Notes: a model not told the origin generated them from the letters alone. 64,000 nt of DNA from UBA5859 sp041940025 (GCA_041940025.1 JBGTSY010000001.1:248001-312000), one strand, 5' to 3'. Numbered from the stretch's first letter, positions 1-9,389 are shown. Made by a program: numbers and translations.

Positions 1-1
1 A

Positions 2-1102
2 TTTCTAGCCCCCTTACAGCTAAATATAAAGAATAAAGAGATCGAACTGTTGCTCATCACCAGACTATGTGGATTACTGGCCGGCACTATCTCCAACTAT
101 GCGCTCGTCTGCGCAGAAGCGAAGTTGGCGAAAAACTCTAAAAAGCCTTGGGCTTCGTCCTTAATCAACAGTTATTTGCGCAATTCTATTCACCAACCTA
201 GTACACTGATGAAACAAATGGAGCTGTTCCCCGACGCTAAATTTTCCCATCCAAAGTGGTGGATTGACAACCTTTCTCAATACTGGCCCAGTGATTGGCA
301 ATCTTTAATAGCAGCCAATCACTGCTGGGTGCCGATGTCTCTTCGCATCATTGAAAACACCATTCAAACTGATCCGCGCCAAGCCCAATTAGTACAAGCT
401 AATATAGGTTCTGCACAACTGGACGCACTGTTCGCTTGCCTAAAATGGACCAAACCCGATGCGACCATCGAACTGCCTGGATTGGAACTCGATCTCTGTC
501 GTGTACAAAATACAGGATCACAGCTTGCAGCCGAATTGCTCATGCCCCAGTCCGGTGACTCAGTATTGGATGGGCGCGCGACACCAGGGGACAAAGCCGT
601 ACAGCGACAAGAAGGCGGTGCAAACCAATTAAAGTTAGTCTGTCCTGAGTTGGATAAAAAGCGCCCTCAATCACTACCCGAGACACTGCATCGATTGCAG
701 TTAACGGCTAATTACCGTCATGCACATGCCCTCACACCTGAAGAGTGGTGGTCGGCGCGATACTTTGATTGTATCCTCCTGGATGCACCATGCTTTGGAT
801 CCGGTGGGATCCGCCGGCATAGAGGCATCAATGACATTCGATGTGCAATGGAGAGAGACAATTTTACCCACCGGCAAAAACCGTTGTTGGCGTCAGTGTG
901 GCCCTTATTAAAAAGGGGAGGGCACTTGCTTGACTGTACCTGTGCACTAATTCATAAAAAGGGAGAAACACTGATCACGGCACTCCTTGCGCGTTGCAGG
1001 AATACACAAATTGTACGTACACAGATAGAATTTTGGGGCGTGAAGCAAGATATCGGTCACTACATTCTCCATGCTGAACTGGGTATGGACAAATTTTACT
1101 AG
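2..1102 (+). CDS. rsmB: 16S rRNA m5C967 methyltransferase RsmB, 5'-truncated by window edge, diverged
   Basis: The reading frame is open to the left edge, so the NusB-like N-terminal domain begins outside the window. What remains aligns with RsmB from the end of that domain to the C-terminus. RsmB transfers a methyl group from SAM to C967 of 16S rRNA in the cytoplasm. The DAPC motif (782-793), followed by the GIRRHRGI stretch, and the CTC motif near 935-943 keep both catalytic-site cysteines. The SAM-binding motif, normally LDLCAAPGGKT, reads LDGRATPGDKA at 566-598, and the following AVD strand is not recognisable. The gene is intact in frame, so this is divergence rather than a frameshift. 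It leads the operon with the DUF4390 gene 20 bases downstream. Family assignment is firm; activity is doubtful. Confidence 0.85.
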   Translation, partial: FLAPLQLNIKNKEIELLLITRLCGLLAGTISNYALVCAEAKLAKNSKKPWASSLINSYLRNSIHQPSTLMKQMELFPDAKFSHPKWWIDNLSQYWPSDWQSLIAANHCWVPMSLRIIENTIQTDPRQAQLVQANIGSAQLDALFACLKWTKPDATIELPGLELDLCRVQNTGSQLAAELLMPQSGDSVLDGRATPGDKAVQRQEGGANQLKLVCPELDKKRPQSLPETLHRLQLTANYRHAHALTPEEWWSARYFDCILLDAPCFGSGGIRRHRGINDIRCAMERDNFTHRQKPLLASVWPLLKRGGHLLDCTCALIHKKGETLITALLARCRNTQIVRTQIEFWGVKQDIGHYILHAELGMDKFY

Positions 1103-1122
1103 CCTCGGTTGAAAAAAGTTTA

Positions 1123-1701
1123 ATGCATTTTTTGGATAGAAAATTTGTTGTCAGAAGCTGCTTGATATTGATGTTCTGCAGTCAGTGTTGGGCAAATGAA
1201 TCGGCCATTCACATTACCCTACTGAATATCAATAGGGGGGCACATCCAGACTACTACGACTTGGCTTTAAACTTCGAAATATCCTTATCAAAAAAACTGA
1301 TTAAAGCCTTGGAAAACAGTATCCCATTAACCTTTGAAGTCGAAATCTCCATTTATGAAAAAAGAGACTGGTTATGGGATAAGAATATCAAAACTGTTAA
1401 AGTTCGATATTTAATCGTCTATCAAACCCTAAGCCAGAACTTCCTACTGAAAAATCTGACCACCGGTTACACGAATACCTATGCAGATCTCTCTCAAACA
1501 TTATCTGCACTAGGACACGCGCCTCAACTCCCAAAAGTAGATAAAAAATATCTTGCGATGTCCAATCGGAGTTTTATCAAGGGAAAAGTTAGGCTGGTGA
1601 TCAATCAATTACCCGTCGCCATTCAAGCCCAGGCATATCTACGTTCTGCTTGGCAGTTGAACAGCGCCTGGTACGCTACACGCGTACCGCAAAATTTATG
1701 A
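1123..1701 (+). CDS. DUF4390 family exported protein
   Basis: This 192-residue protein has a short basic N-terminus, a hydrophobic stretch (about residues 10-23) and a likely cleavage near CWANE, so it is probably exported. The body fits the DUF4390 pattern: a hydrophobic-alternating beta region, PLTFEVEI near residue 63, the W-LWD-K segment, and a C-terminal QLPVAIQAQAYL-W motif. No enzymatic residues are evident. In gammaproteobacteria this family sits between rsmB and ntrY, as here. Its stop codon overlaps the ntrY start (ATGA at 1698-1701), which indicates translational coupling. A periplasmic sensing accessory for NtrY is a possible role, but that is inference from gene position only. 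Confidence 0.8.
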   Translation: MHFLDRKFVVRSCLILMFCSQCWANESAIHITLLNINRGAHPDYYDLALNFEISLSKKLIKALENSIPLTFEVEISIYEKRDWLWDKNIKTVKVRYLIVYQTLSQNFLLKNLTTGYTNTYADLSQTLSALGHAPQLPKVDKKYLAMSNRSFIKGKVRLVINQLPVAIQAQAYLRSAWQLNSAWYATRVPQNL

Positions 1702-3884
1702 ACATTCGGAAGATACTTAATCTCTCTATAGATCGACGTCCGATCTTTAGTTTTTTACCTACAATTGTGCTGTTGATGATTGTCACCCTGGCCACCGTTT
1801 TGATGAGCCGAGTGAGCAGTGACGCAGATGACTTTGCTCGTTTCTATATCCCTCTATTTATTTTAAGTAGTATGGGTATTGTATTTTTAACGTACATTAT
1901 CAGTGTGAACTTCTGGCATCTCTGGCGAGATGCTCAATCCAGCCAACCAGGTGCGAAACTGACGCTGAGGTTTTTAGGCTACTTTAGTTTAATAAGTGTC
2001 TTGCCCCTATTGCTAATATTCTACCTGTCTATTCAAATCCTACAAAAAGGTGTGGATAGTTGGTTCGATGTTCGCGTGGAAAATGCCTTGAACGATGCTA
2101 TCTCCTTAGGTGGAAAAATATTAGAGCTACGTCAAAAGGAACACTTAAAACAGACCGAGTTGATTGCACAACAACTCCAAAATGAAGTGATTCAAAAAAC
2201 GAATGAAAATCTATTAGCACGTAAGCTCTCACAACTGCAGTTATTGTACGATGCAGAAGAACTGAATATTTATGATAGCGAATGGAATTTAATCGCATTG
2301 AGTCAGGCACAACCGATGCTCAAGCTGTCTCAGTTGCCCAATCAGGAAGCACTGTTACATATATTACAAGAAAGACCTTATGTGGCCTTGCATTCAACAC
2401 AAACTAACAAATTTTACGTACAGGTTATTTTGCCCTACATTAACAACAATGAGCGATTTTTCATTCAAACACTATTTTCAATACCCTCAGAGATAAACCG
2501 TTTGACACGCTCTGTAGAAGAAGCATACGACGAATACAAACAACTATTATTTATCCGTGTTCCACTTAAACGAAGTTTATTATTCACTTTGATATTGGCG
2601 CTACTCATTAGTATCTTGAGTGCCACACTAGTCGCGTTTGTATTGTCACGGAGACTGTTGGCACCCATTAGAGATTTGGCTGCCGGTACTGAAGCCGTGT
2701 CAAAAGGAGACTACTCTAGACAATTACCTCTGCGGGCAAAAGACGAACTCAGCACTCTTGTGCAATCTTTCAATTCAATGATGAAGGAAATCGACCGCAG
2801 TCAACAACAGGCCATTAATCAAAGTGCTTATTTAGAAGCGGTATTGGGCAGTATCTCTTCCGGGGTGATGACCATACGACATCAGAACAAACTGCAAATC
2901 GCCAATAGTGCTGCGGCCGATATTTTGGTAGCCGATTTAAGCCAATGCTTAGGTTCGCCCTTCAACGAATTAACCAAAGCCCATCCCCATCTAGCACAAT
3001 TTGTGAATGTCGTGCAATCACACCTATCAGAGCAAGAACCTGAATGGCGAGATGAAATCATATTCAATAGCGAAGGCGAAAGACGCGTCCTGATTTGCCA
3101 TGGAAGCGCCTTACCCAATGACGGATTCGTTATTGTGTTCGACGACGTGACCCAGTTAATCAATGCGGAAAAAGAGAGCGCCTGGAGTGAGGTAGCGAGG
3201 CGGATAGCTCATGAGATAAAAAACCCGCTGACTCCAATCCAACTCTCCGCTGAGCGATTACGGCACAAGTACCTAGAAAATATGTCTACCGAGGAAGGGG
3301 CGCTATTAGATAAGCTCACCCATACCATCATTCAACAGGTGGAAACAATGAAGCAAATGGTTGATGCATTTTCCGAATATGCTCGATCCCCACAAGCAGA
3401 AATGACCTCTCTCGATTTAACAAAAATCTTAGACGAGGTGGTAGAAATGTATTGCTTTAATACTCGAGGATTGACATTCGAACGTTCCAGCGATCCACAT
3501 CTACCGCCCATAGTTGCTGATCCCGGGCAAATCCGGCAAGTGCTGCATAATTTAATTAAGAATGTGATGGAGATTGAAACTGACTATCCGCTCAAAGTCA
3601 CTCTCATCACACGCACCGTTATGGAAGAAGGCAAATCCTATGTAGAGCTCATATTTCACGACAATGGACCCGGTCTTCCTGCGGAAATTGCCAAGCGGCC
3701 TTTTGAACCCTATGCCACCACTAAGCTAAAAGGGACGGGGTTAGGTCTGGCAGTGGTGAAGAAAATTATCGAAGAACACGGTGGCCATATACAGGTAGAA
3801 CCAGCCAGCGAAAACGGCACCACCTTCCGTATCACCCTACCTGCAGATGTAAAACAAGATCTGACACGAATGAATATGCCATAA
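1698..3884 (+). CDS. ntrY: NtrY-family sensor histidine kinase
   Basis: The start is ATG 1698, overlapping the upstream TGA; a longer frame from 1650 is less likely. The 728-residue protein has two N-terminal membrane segments (about residues 17-38 and 47-72), a third near 98-115, a periplasmic sensor region, and a fourth segment near 293-316. These are followed by HAMP (RRLLAPIRDL onward), a PAS domain, HisKA with phospho-acceptor His505 in the motif RRIAHEIKNPLTP, and HATPase_c with the DNGPGLP and GTGLGLAVV boxes. It should autophosphorylate and pass phosphate to NtrX, encoded 8 bases downstream. The NtrYX family responds to nitrogen, redox or envelope signals in different bacteria; the signal here cannot be read from sequence. 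Confidence 0.92.
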   Translation: MNIRKILNLSIDRRPIFSFLPTIVLLMIVTLATVLMSRVSSDADDFARFYIPLFILSSMGIVFLTYIISVNFWHLWRDAQSSQPGAKLTLRFLGYFSLISVLPLLLIFYLSIQILQKGVDSWFDVRVENALNDAISLGGKILELRQKEHLKQTELIAQQLQNEVIQKTNENLLARKLSQLQLLYDAEELNIYDSEWNLIALSQAQPMLKLSQLPNQEALLHILQERPYVALHSTQTNKFYVQVILPYINNNERFFIQTLFSIPSEINRLTRSVEEAYDEYKQLLFIRVPLKRSLLFTLILALLISILSATLVAFVLSRRLLAPIRDLAAGTEAVSKGDYSRQLPLRAKDELSTLVQSFNSMMKEIDRSQQQAINQSAYLEAVLGSISSGVMTIRHQNKLQIANSAAADILVADLSQCLGSPFNELTKAHPHLAQFVNVVQSHLSEQEPEWRDEIIFNSEGERRVLICHGSALPNDGFVIVFDDVTQLINAEKESAWSEVARRIAHEIKNPLTPIQLSAERLRHKYLENMSTEEGALLDKLTHTIIQQVETMKQMVDAFSEYARSPQAEMTSLDLTKILDEVVEMYCFNTRGLTFERSSDPHLPPIVADPGQIRQVLHNLIKNVMEIETDYPLKVTLITRTVMEEGKSYVELIFHDNGPGLPAEIAKRPFEPYATTKLKGTGLGLAVVKKIIEEHGGHIQVEPASENGTTFRITLPADVKQDLTRMNMP

Positions 3885-3892
3885 TTTGAACC

Positions 3893-5194
3893 ATGAGCGC
3901 AGCACATATAATTATTGTTGATGATGAACCGGACATTCGATCTCTGTTAGCAGATATCCTACGAGATGAGGGCTACCAGGTGGACGAGGCCGAAAATGCC
4001 CAAAGCGCACGACAATTGCTACAGGCCGAGGATCCCGATCTGGTCCTGCTCGATATCTGGATGCCGGATGCCGACGGAATCAGCTTACTCAAGGAATGGA
4101 AGTCTGATGCCAATTTTACCGCCCAAGTGGTGATGATTTCAGGCCACGGCTCTGTAGAAACTGCCATTGAAGCCACTCGTCTGGGAGCCTTCGGCTACCT
4201 GGAAAAACCCCTGTCGACACCGAAATTACTGGCAACCATTCAGCACGCTTTGGAAGCCGGTAAACACCATGCCTATAAATTTACCGCAAATCAATTGGCG
4301 AACTTACCAGTGGGCAAAAGTCGTTTGATGACCGAACTTCGCGATCAACTCGATCAGATTGCCGATCACGACAACACTTTGTTGCTAACCGGCGAACAGG
4401 GTACTGAAAAGATCGGCTACGCCTATTACGTTCATCAAAGAAGCGCACGAAAATCACTTCCCTTTGTCGAATTGGACGTCACTGGATTAAGTGCACAAGA
4501 ATTGCATCACCAACTGGTGCAGCCGCAGGGAATTCTAGAGCAGGCTGATCGAGGTACCCTATACATTCATGATATCGGTGAATTAGATAGTGAGAGTCAA
4601 GCAATTTTAACACGCGCGATTAAAGGAGAACTCAATAGTCCCATAAGGGCGAGAGTAATTTCAGGCAGTCAACAGGATTTACGAAAATTGGCAGCTGAAA
4701 ATAAATTTCGAGATGATCTGTACTATTTAATTGCTGTGGTACCGATTAACATACCCCCATTGCGAACGCACGTGGAAGATATTCCAGAATTAGTCAATCA
4801 GTTCGTGGATAAACTGACCGTGGAAAAACAGCTACCTTATAAACACATTAGTATTGCGGCACAAAATAGACTGCGCAATTACAGTTGGCCAGGCAATATT
4901 AGAGAGTTAAGAAATGTCCTCGAACAACTGTTTTTGCTTAGCGATAGTGAAGATATTGGCGCAGAGGAAGTTTCAAATGTACTGCTTGCAATGAATCAAG
5001 AACAACAAAGTTTGGAAATAGACTTTAATTTACCATTGCGTGAAGCAAGGGAACAATTTGAAAAACTGTACTTTGAACACTTATTACGTATCCACAATGG
5101 CAGTATCGTTAAGGTAGCTCGCCAAGCAGGTATTGAGCGCACACATTTATATCGAAAGTTACGTTCTTTGGGCATCGACCCGAAACAACACTAA
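3893..5194 (+). CDS. ntrX: NtrX-family response regulator with degenerate ATPase motifs
   Basis: The 433-residue protein has a receiver domain (phospho-acceptor Asp54 in LLDIWMP, Lys105 in YLEKP), a sigma54-activator-like AAA+ region (about 135-365) and a Fis-type helix-turn-helix (about 395-430). The AAA+ domain keeps the overall fold signature, including FRDDLYYLI and SWPGNIRELRN. Walker A reads GEQGTEKI instead of GxxGTGKE, Walker B reads YIHDIGE instead of LDE, and no GAFTGA loop is present. Sigma54 activation by ATP hydrolysis is therefore doubtful. NtrX proteins lacking GAFTGA are known and act as sigma70-type regulators. It follows ntrY by 8 bases and precedes trkA by 28 bases. Confidence 0.9.
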   Translation: MSAAHIIIVDDEPDIRSLLADILRDEGYQVDEAENAQSARQLLQAEDPDLVLLDIWMPDADGISLLKEWKSDANFTAQVVMISGHGSVETAIEATRLGAFGYLEKPLSTPKLLATIQHALEAGKHHAYKFTANQLANLPVGKSRLMTELRDQLDQIADHDNTLLLTGEQGTEKIGYAYYVHQRSARKSLPFVELDVTGLSAQELHHQLVQPQGILEQADRGTLYIHDIGELDSESQAILTRAIKGELNSPIRARVISGSQQDLRKLAAENKFRDDLYYLIAVVPINIPPLRTHVEDIPELVNQFVDKLTVEKQLPYKHISIAAQNRLRNYSWPGNIRELRNVLEQLFLLSDSEDIGAEEVSNVLLAMNQEQQSLEIDFNLPLREAREQFEKLYFEHLLRIHNGSIVKVARQAGIERTHLYRKLRSLGIDPKQH

Positions 5195-5222
5195 TTAAGG
5201 AGTGGGCCCTTAGGGACTTCCT

Positions 5223-6596
5223 ATGAAAATAATCATTATCGGTGCCGGTCGAGTGGGAAGTACAGTGGCGGAAAATTTGGCCAGTGAAGCCAATGACGTC
5301 ACCCTCATTGATGTCAAAGATACCAATCTAAAAGATCTACAAGACAAATTAGACATTCGCGCGATTATTGGACTTGGCACCTCTCCAAGCGTGTTAAGAA
5401 AAGCGGGCGCTGAAGATGCGGACATGATAATTGCTGTCACCAATAGCGACGATACCAATATTGTCGCTTGCCAAGTCGCACATTCCCTATTTCGTACACC
5501 AACCAAAATAGCACGCATCCGCTCGCAAGAAATGATGAGACACAAGGAACTCTATCGTCCTGAAGCCATTCCTATTGATGTCATTATTAGCCCGGAACAG
5601 TTAGTTACCGATTACATTAGACGCTTGGTCGAACAACCCGGCGCACTTCAGGTAATGGACTTTGCAAACGGTCGTGTGCAATTAGTGGCAGTACGCGCCT
5701 ATTACGGAGGACCACTTGTTGGGCATGAATTAAGATCCATTCATGATCACATGCCGAACTTAGACACCTATGTACCGGCTATTTTTCGTCGGGGCGAACC
5801 CATTTTGCCCACAGGCGATACCATTATTGAAGCAGATGACGAAGTCTTTTTCATTGCGGCGAAAAAACATATTCGCAAGGTGATGAGTGAATTACGCCGC
5901 TTAGAAAAGCCCAATAAACGCATCATGATAGCCGGTGGCGGCAACATTGGCGCTTCCCTGGCGCATGAGTTGGAACATAATTTTAAAGTTAAAATTATCG
6001 AACGCCATGAAGTGCGATCACGTCAACTCTCTGAGTCTTTGACTAAAAGTATCGTACTGGTTGGAGATGCGGCTGACCGAGAATTGTTATTTGAAGAAAA
6101 TATAGAAGCCACCGATGTGTTTTGCGCGCTCACCAATGACGATGAAGCCAATATACTGTCTACCATGTTGGCCAAAAAAATGGGGGCACGCACGGTGATG
6201 GCCCTTATCAACCGCCCGGCTTATGTGGATTTAATTGAAAGCGGAGACATCGATATTGCTATCTCCCCACAACAAATTACGATTGGAAAACTCTTAGCAT
6301 ACGTTCGTCGCGGTGATGTTGAACGCGTTCATTCTCTACGACGAGGCGCAGCGGAAGCCATTGAGGCCGTAGCTCATGGTAGTCCAGAAAATTCGAAAGT
6401 GGTGGGTCGAATAGTCGGCGAAATCCCTCTACCTCAGAATACCTCAATAGGAGCCGTAGTGCGTGGTGATGAAGTGTTCATCGCCCATCCGGAAATCGAA
6501 ATCCAGTCAGAAGATCATGTGATCCTGTTTTTACTGGATAAGCGGCGCATCCATGAAGTAGAACGTCTGTTCCAAGTGGACTACTCATTCGTCTAA
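5223..6596 (+). CDS. trkA: Trk system potassium uptake regulatory NAD-binding protein TrkA
   Basis: TrkA is the cytoplasmic gating subunit of the Trk potassium channel; it binds NAD(H) and nucleotides. The 457-residue protein has the usual two tandem RCK units. Each begins with a Rossmann glycine motif, GAGRVGS at residues 7-13 and GGGNIGAS at about residues 238-245, and each ends in a RCK_C lobe. Length and architecture match the E. coli protein (458 residues). It lies in the same operon as ntrYX and trkH (23-base gap). No active-site losses were seen. Confidence 0.96.
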   Translation: MKIIIIGAGRVGSTVAENLASEANDVTLIDVKDTNLKDLQDKLDIRAIIGLGTSPSVLRKAGAEDADMIIAVTNSDDTNIVACQVAHSLFRTPTKIARIRSQEMMRHKELYRPEAIPIDVIISPEQLVTDYIRRLVEQPGALQVMDFANGRVQLVAVRAYYGGPLVGHELRSIHDHMPNLDTYVPAIFRRGEPILPTGDTIIEADDEVFFIAAKKHIRKVMSELRRLEKPNKRIMIAGGGNIGASLAHELEHNFKVKIIERHEVRSRQLSESLTKSIVLVGDAADRELLFEENIEATDVFCALTNDDEANILSTMLAKKMGARTVMALINRPAYVDLIESGDIDIAISPQQITIGKLLAYVRRGDVERVHSLRRGAAEAIEAVAHGSPENSKVVGRIVGEIPLPQNTSIGAVVRGDEVFIAHPEIEIQSEDHVILFLLDKRRIHEVERLFQVDYSFV

Positions 6597-6619
6597 CTGA
6601 TGGGGATTTTATAAAGACC

Positions 6620-8071
6620 ATGCAATTTCCCGTCATTCTCCATATTCTTGGTCTCTTCCTCATGACATTCAGTTTGGCAATGGTACCGCCTATTGGGGTC
6701 TCTCTGATTTACCAAGACGGTACTTGGCCACCGTTCACCATTGCACTCGTCTTTACTTTAATTTTAGGGTTCTTGATCTGGCGGCCAACGCGTTCATATG
6801 TCAGAGAACTTCGGGTTCGAGATGGTTTTTTGGTGGTGGTGCTCTTCTGGAGTGTGCTCGGCTTAGTCGGTGCGGTACCTCTGGCGCTGTCTAATAATCC
6901 GCAAATTGATTTTACCGACGCGGTATTTGAATCTTTGTCTGGTTTGACCACCACAGGCGCCACCGTATTAATTGGACTGGATGAGTTACCCAAATCCATT
7001 CAATTCTATCGACAGCAACTTCAGTGGTTCGGTGGTATGGGTATCATTGTTTTGGCAGTTGCCATCATGCCTATGCTAGGAGTAGGCGGCATGCAGCTAT
7101 ATCGCGCAGAAACTCCGGGACCTATCAAAGATAACAAACTCACCCCCAGGATCACTGAAACTGCAAAAGCACTGTGGTACATCTATTTGGGTTTAACACT
7201 AAGTTGCGCGGCCGCCTATTGGTTGGCCGGTATGAATCTATTTGACGCCATTTGCCACAGTTTCAGCACCGTGGCGATTGGAGGCTTTTCAACACACGAT
7301 GCCAGCCTTGGTTATTTTGATAGCAATTTGATCTACCTAGTTGCCATTCTGTTCATGTTTTTATCCGGGGTCAATTTCTCTTTACATTTTCTCTCATTTC
7401 GTAGCAGGCGAGTGGCAATTTATATCGCGGATCCGGAATTTCGGACCTACGCATTATTGTTGGGCAGTGCGACCCTATTTGTGAGTGCTGCGCTTTATCT
7501 CACCAACACCTATCGTGGCTTAGATACCGCCTTTATCCAAGGTATGTTCCATGTGGTCTCACTAGGTACGACCACAGGATTTACCACAGACACTTTTTAT
7601 GCTTGGCCAGGTTTATTGCCCGTATTGCTACTATTTACCAGTTTTGCTGGTGGTTGTGCCGGCTCCACGGGCGGCGGCATAAAAATAATTCGGGTATTGT
7701 TACTCTTTAAACAAGGTCTTAGAGAAGTGAATCACTTAATACATCCGAATGCGGCGCTATCCTTAAAAGTGGGCAACAAATCGCTGCCAGAATCTGTGAT
7801 GAATTCTATCTGGGGATTTTTTGCAGCCTACATCATGGTGTTTGGCGTCATTATGTTTATGGTATTGGCCACCGGAGTCGATCAAGTCACGGCATTTTCT
7901 GCGGTGGCCGCATGCCTGAATAATCTTGGCCCTGGTTTAGGCGAAGTCGCCAGCCATTATGGTGATCTCAATCAAGCATCTAAGTGGTTATTGAGCATCG
8001 CCATGTTGTTTGGCCGACTGGAAATATTCACTATTCTGGTGCTTCTCTCACCCAACTTTTGGCGCCGTTAG
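6620..8071 (+). CDS. trkH: Trk potassium uptake channel subunit TrkH
   Basis: TrkH is the membrane pore of the low-affinity potassium uptake system. The 483-residue protein is strongly hydrophobic with about ten membrane helices. Four selectivity-filter P-loops are visible: TTTGATV, STVAIGGFSTHD, GTTTGFTTD and NNLGPGLG. The motif GGMGIIVLAVAIMPMLG is typical of TrkH/TrkG. It follows trkA by 23 bases and is the last gene of the operon; no convincing terminator hairpin follows before the porin promoter. Confidence 0.96.
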   Translation: MQFPVILHILGLFLMTFSLAMVPPIGVSLIYQDGTWPPFTIALVFTLILGFLIWRPTRSYVRELRVRDGFLVVVLFWSVLGLVGAVPLALSNNPQIDFTDAVFESLSGLTTTGATVLIGLDELPKSIQFYRQQLQWFGGMGIIVLAVAIMPMLGVGGMQLYRAETPGPIKDNKLTPRITETAKALWYIYLGLTLSCAAAYWLAGMNLFDAICHSFSTVAIGGFSTHDASLGYFDSNLIYLVAILFMFLSGVNFSLHFLSFRSRRVAIYIADPEFRTYALLLGSATLFVSAALYLTNTYRGLDTAFIQGMFHVVSLGTTTGFTTDTFYAWPGLLPVLLLFTSFAGGCAGSTGGGIKIIRVLLLFKQGLREVNHLIHPNAALSLKVGNKSLPESVMNSIWGFFAAYIMVFGVIMFMVLATGVDQVTAFSAVAACLNNLGPGLGEVASHYGDLNQASKWLLSIAMLFGRLEIFTILVLLSPNFWRR

Positions 8072-8150
8072 CTGACGTTTCTCTAATCAATCAACCTGAA
8101 CCGAACATGCACCAATTTAGCTTGCAGCCTCCTCTATATCTGCACTAAAG

Positions 8151-8179
8151 TTGAGTAGTCGCTGTTGGTGGCATATTTT
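8151..8179 (+). promoter_or_regulatory. Predicted sigma70 promoter of the porin gene
   Basis: TTGAGT (8151-8156), a 17-base spacer and TATTTT (8174-8179) lie 30 bases upstream of the chosen porin start. It matches the consensus in four of six bases at each box. Assigned by eye. Confidence 0.42.
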
Positions 8180-8209
8180 AATTCGGCTTGGGAAATCGGA
8201 AGATTCAGA

Positions 8210-9364
8210 ATGAAAAGAAAAATGTGGTTAGTAAGCGCACTATTCTTACCCTTAGGTTTGAGTGCGAATGGAGACCTGAGCGGGTACAGCAAAGTAAACT
8301 TGAACGCGACTCGCTGGACCTCTGATCAAAACAATGGTGATTTTAATTCCAGACATAGCTTCATCGGCCTGGATGGGCGCAAACAACTGGAAGGAGACGA
8401 TTGTTGTGATGGTTGGATAGGTGGAAGAGTTGAAAGCTATGTGGATATTGGTGGCAGAGGTGGATTTAACATTCGACAAGCTTATGTGAGTATCGGTGAT
8501 GATCACAAGGGTCAGTTGGATTTAGGAACCAAGGAGACCGTTTATTATCAAACCGGTGCATTTGTCGATCCCTATTTTCGTACCGGCATTGATCAAAGAG
8601 ATCTCAATTTGCAGTCCGAGCTTCACTATTCATTGCGCGGCATAAAAGGTGATTATATTCAGTACACTACTCCTACTTTGTTAGTGGATGGACTCACTGC
8701 AAACTTAGGCATAACGTACCAGGACTCAGAGCGCGAACCAGATATCGATTTCGGTGTGCAATATAATTCTGATGCGCTCAATGCTTACCTACAAGGAACT
8801 CATATCCAATATGAGCACAGCTATGGTTTAGAAGTGGGCGTTCATGAAACAGTCTATAAAGTCGGTTTAAGTTACGATTTGGCTAAGAACTTTAGCTTGC
8901 CACTGGGAACCTTCAAACTCGGTGCGCAATATGAGGCAATTGAAGATCTCTATGAAGCACTGAGATACCCGTCCCCGTCCCCGCCCCCGCCTCCTCCCAC
9001 TCCCGTACCACCATTAGTGCCGCCCTACTACTCCTACACCTCCCCTATCACCTCTCCCTCGTACGTCCCCTCTTACGTGGACGGAGGTAACTATAGTGTG
9101 CTCAGCGCTAAACTGGGCGGATTCAACTTGGCTAGCGGCAAAATTGGCGATGTTTCCGAGCGCATAGACGTAGGACTCAGTATTGGCGCACAAGATGATT
9201 ATTCTGGATCCTGGTCAGTGGGTGTCGGTATAGATTGTGGTCAATATCTAGACTTAGTTCTGGGCTATGGGGAAATCGAAGGTGATACCGGAAACGCCAC
9301 GATAGATGACAACATTGATGATGAAGTCACGACCTTCGGAATACGCACTCAATTTTCTTTTTAA
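8210..9364 (+). CDS. Outer-membrane porin with a proline-rich loop insert
   Basis: The start is ATG 8210, which places a clear signal peptide (MKRK, then a hydrophobic core ending at LSANG) at the N-terminus; earlier in-frame TTG/GTG codons at 8165-8168 would add an unlikely leader. The 384-residue protein has alternating beta strands, short turns and a final phenylalanine (TQFSF), the signature of a general porin barrel exported by the Bam pathway. Strand features such as RQAYVSIGD and GQLDLGTKE resemble Gram-negative general porins. Between about residues 253 and 290 lies a proline/serine/tyrosine-rich segment encoded by a very C-rich stretch (8967-9080), unlike the rest of the gene. It is a single-gene unit with its own promoter and terminator. 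Substrate unknown. Confidence 0.78.
   Translation: MKRKMWLVSALFLPLGLSANGDLSGYSKVNLNATRWTSDQNNGDFNSRHSFIGLDGRKQLEGDDCCDGWIGGRVESYVDIGGRGGFNIRQAYVSIGDDHKGQLDLGTKETVYYQTGAFVDPYFRTGIDQRDLNLQSELHYSLRGIKGDYIQYTTPTLLVDGLTANLGITYQDSEREPDIDFGVQYNSDALNAYLQGTHIQYEHSYGLEVGVHETVYKVGLSYDLAKNFSLPLGTFKLGAQYEAIEDLYEALRYPSPSPPPPPPTPVPPLVPPYYSYTSPITSPSYVPSYVDGGNYSVLSAKLGGFNLASGKIGDVSERIDVGLSIGAQDDYSGSWSVGVGIDCGQYLDLVLGYGEIEGDTGNATIDDNIDDEVTTFGIRTQFSF
8967..9080 (+). repeat. C-rich proline-codon tract inside the porin gene
   Basis: From 8967 to about 9010 the plus strand is almost pure pyrimidine, with repeated CCCGTC and CCCGCC units coding for proline and serine. The following 70 bases still code for a P/S/Y-rich segment. 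Composition differs sharply from the surrounding AT-balanced coding sequence. Short tandem units suggest growth by slippage. Confidence 0.7.
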
Positions 9365-9389
9365 TTCACTGCTAATTTTGCTATCAAAG

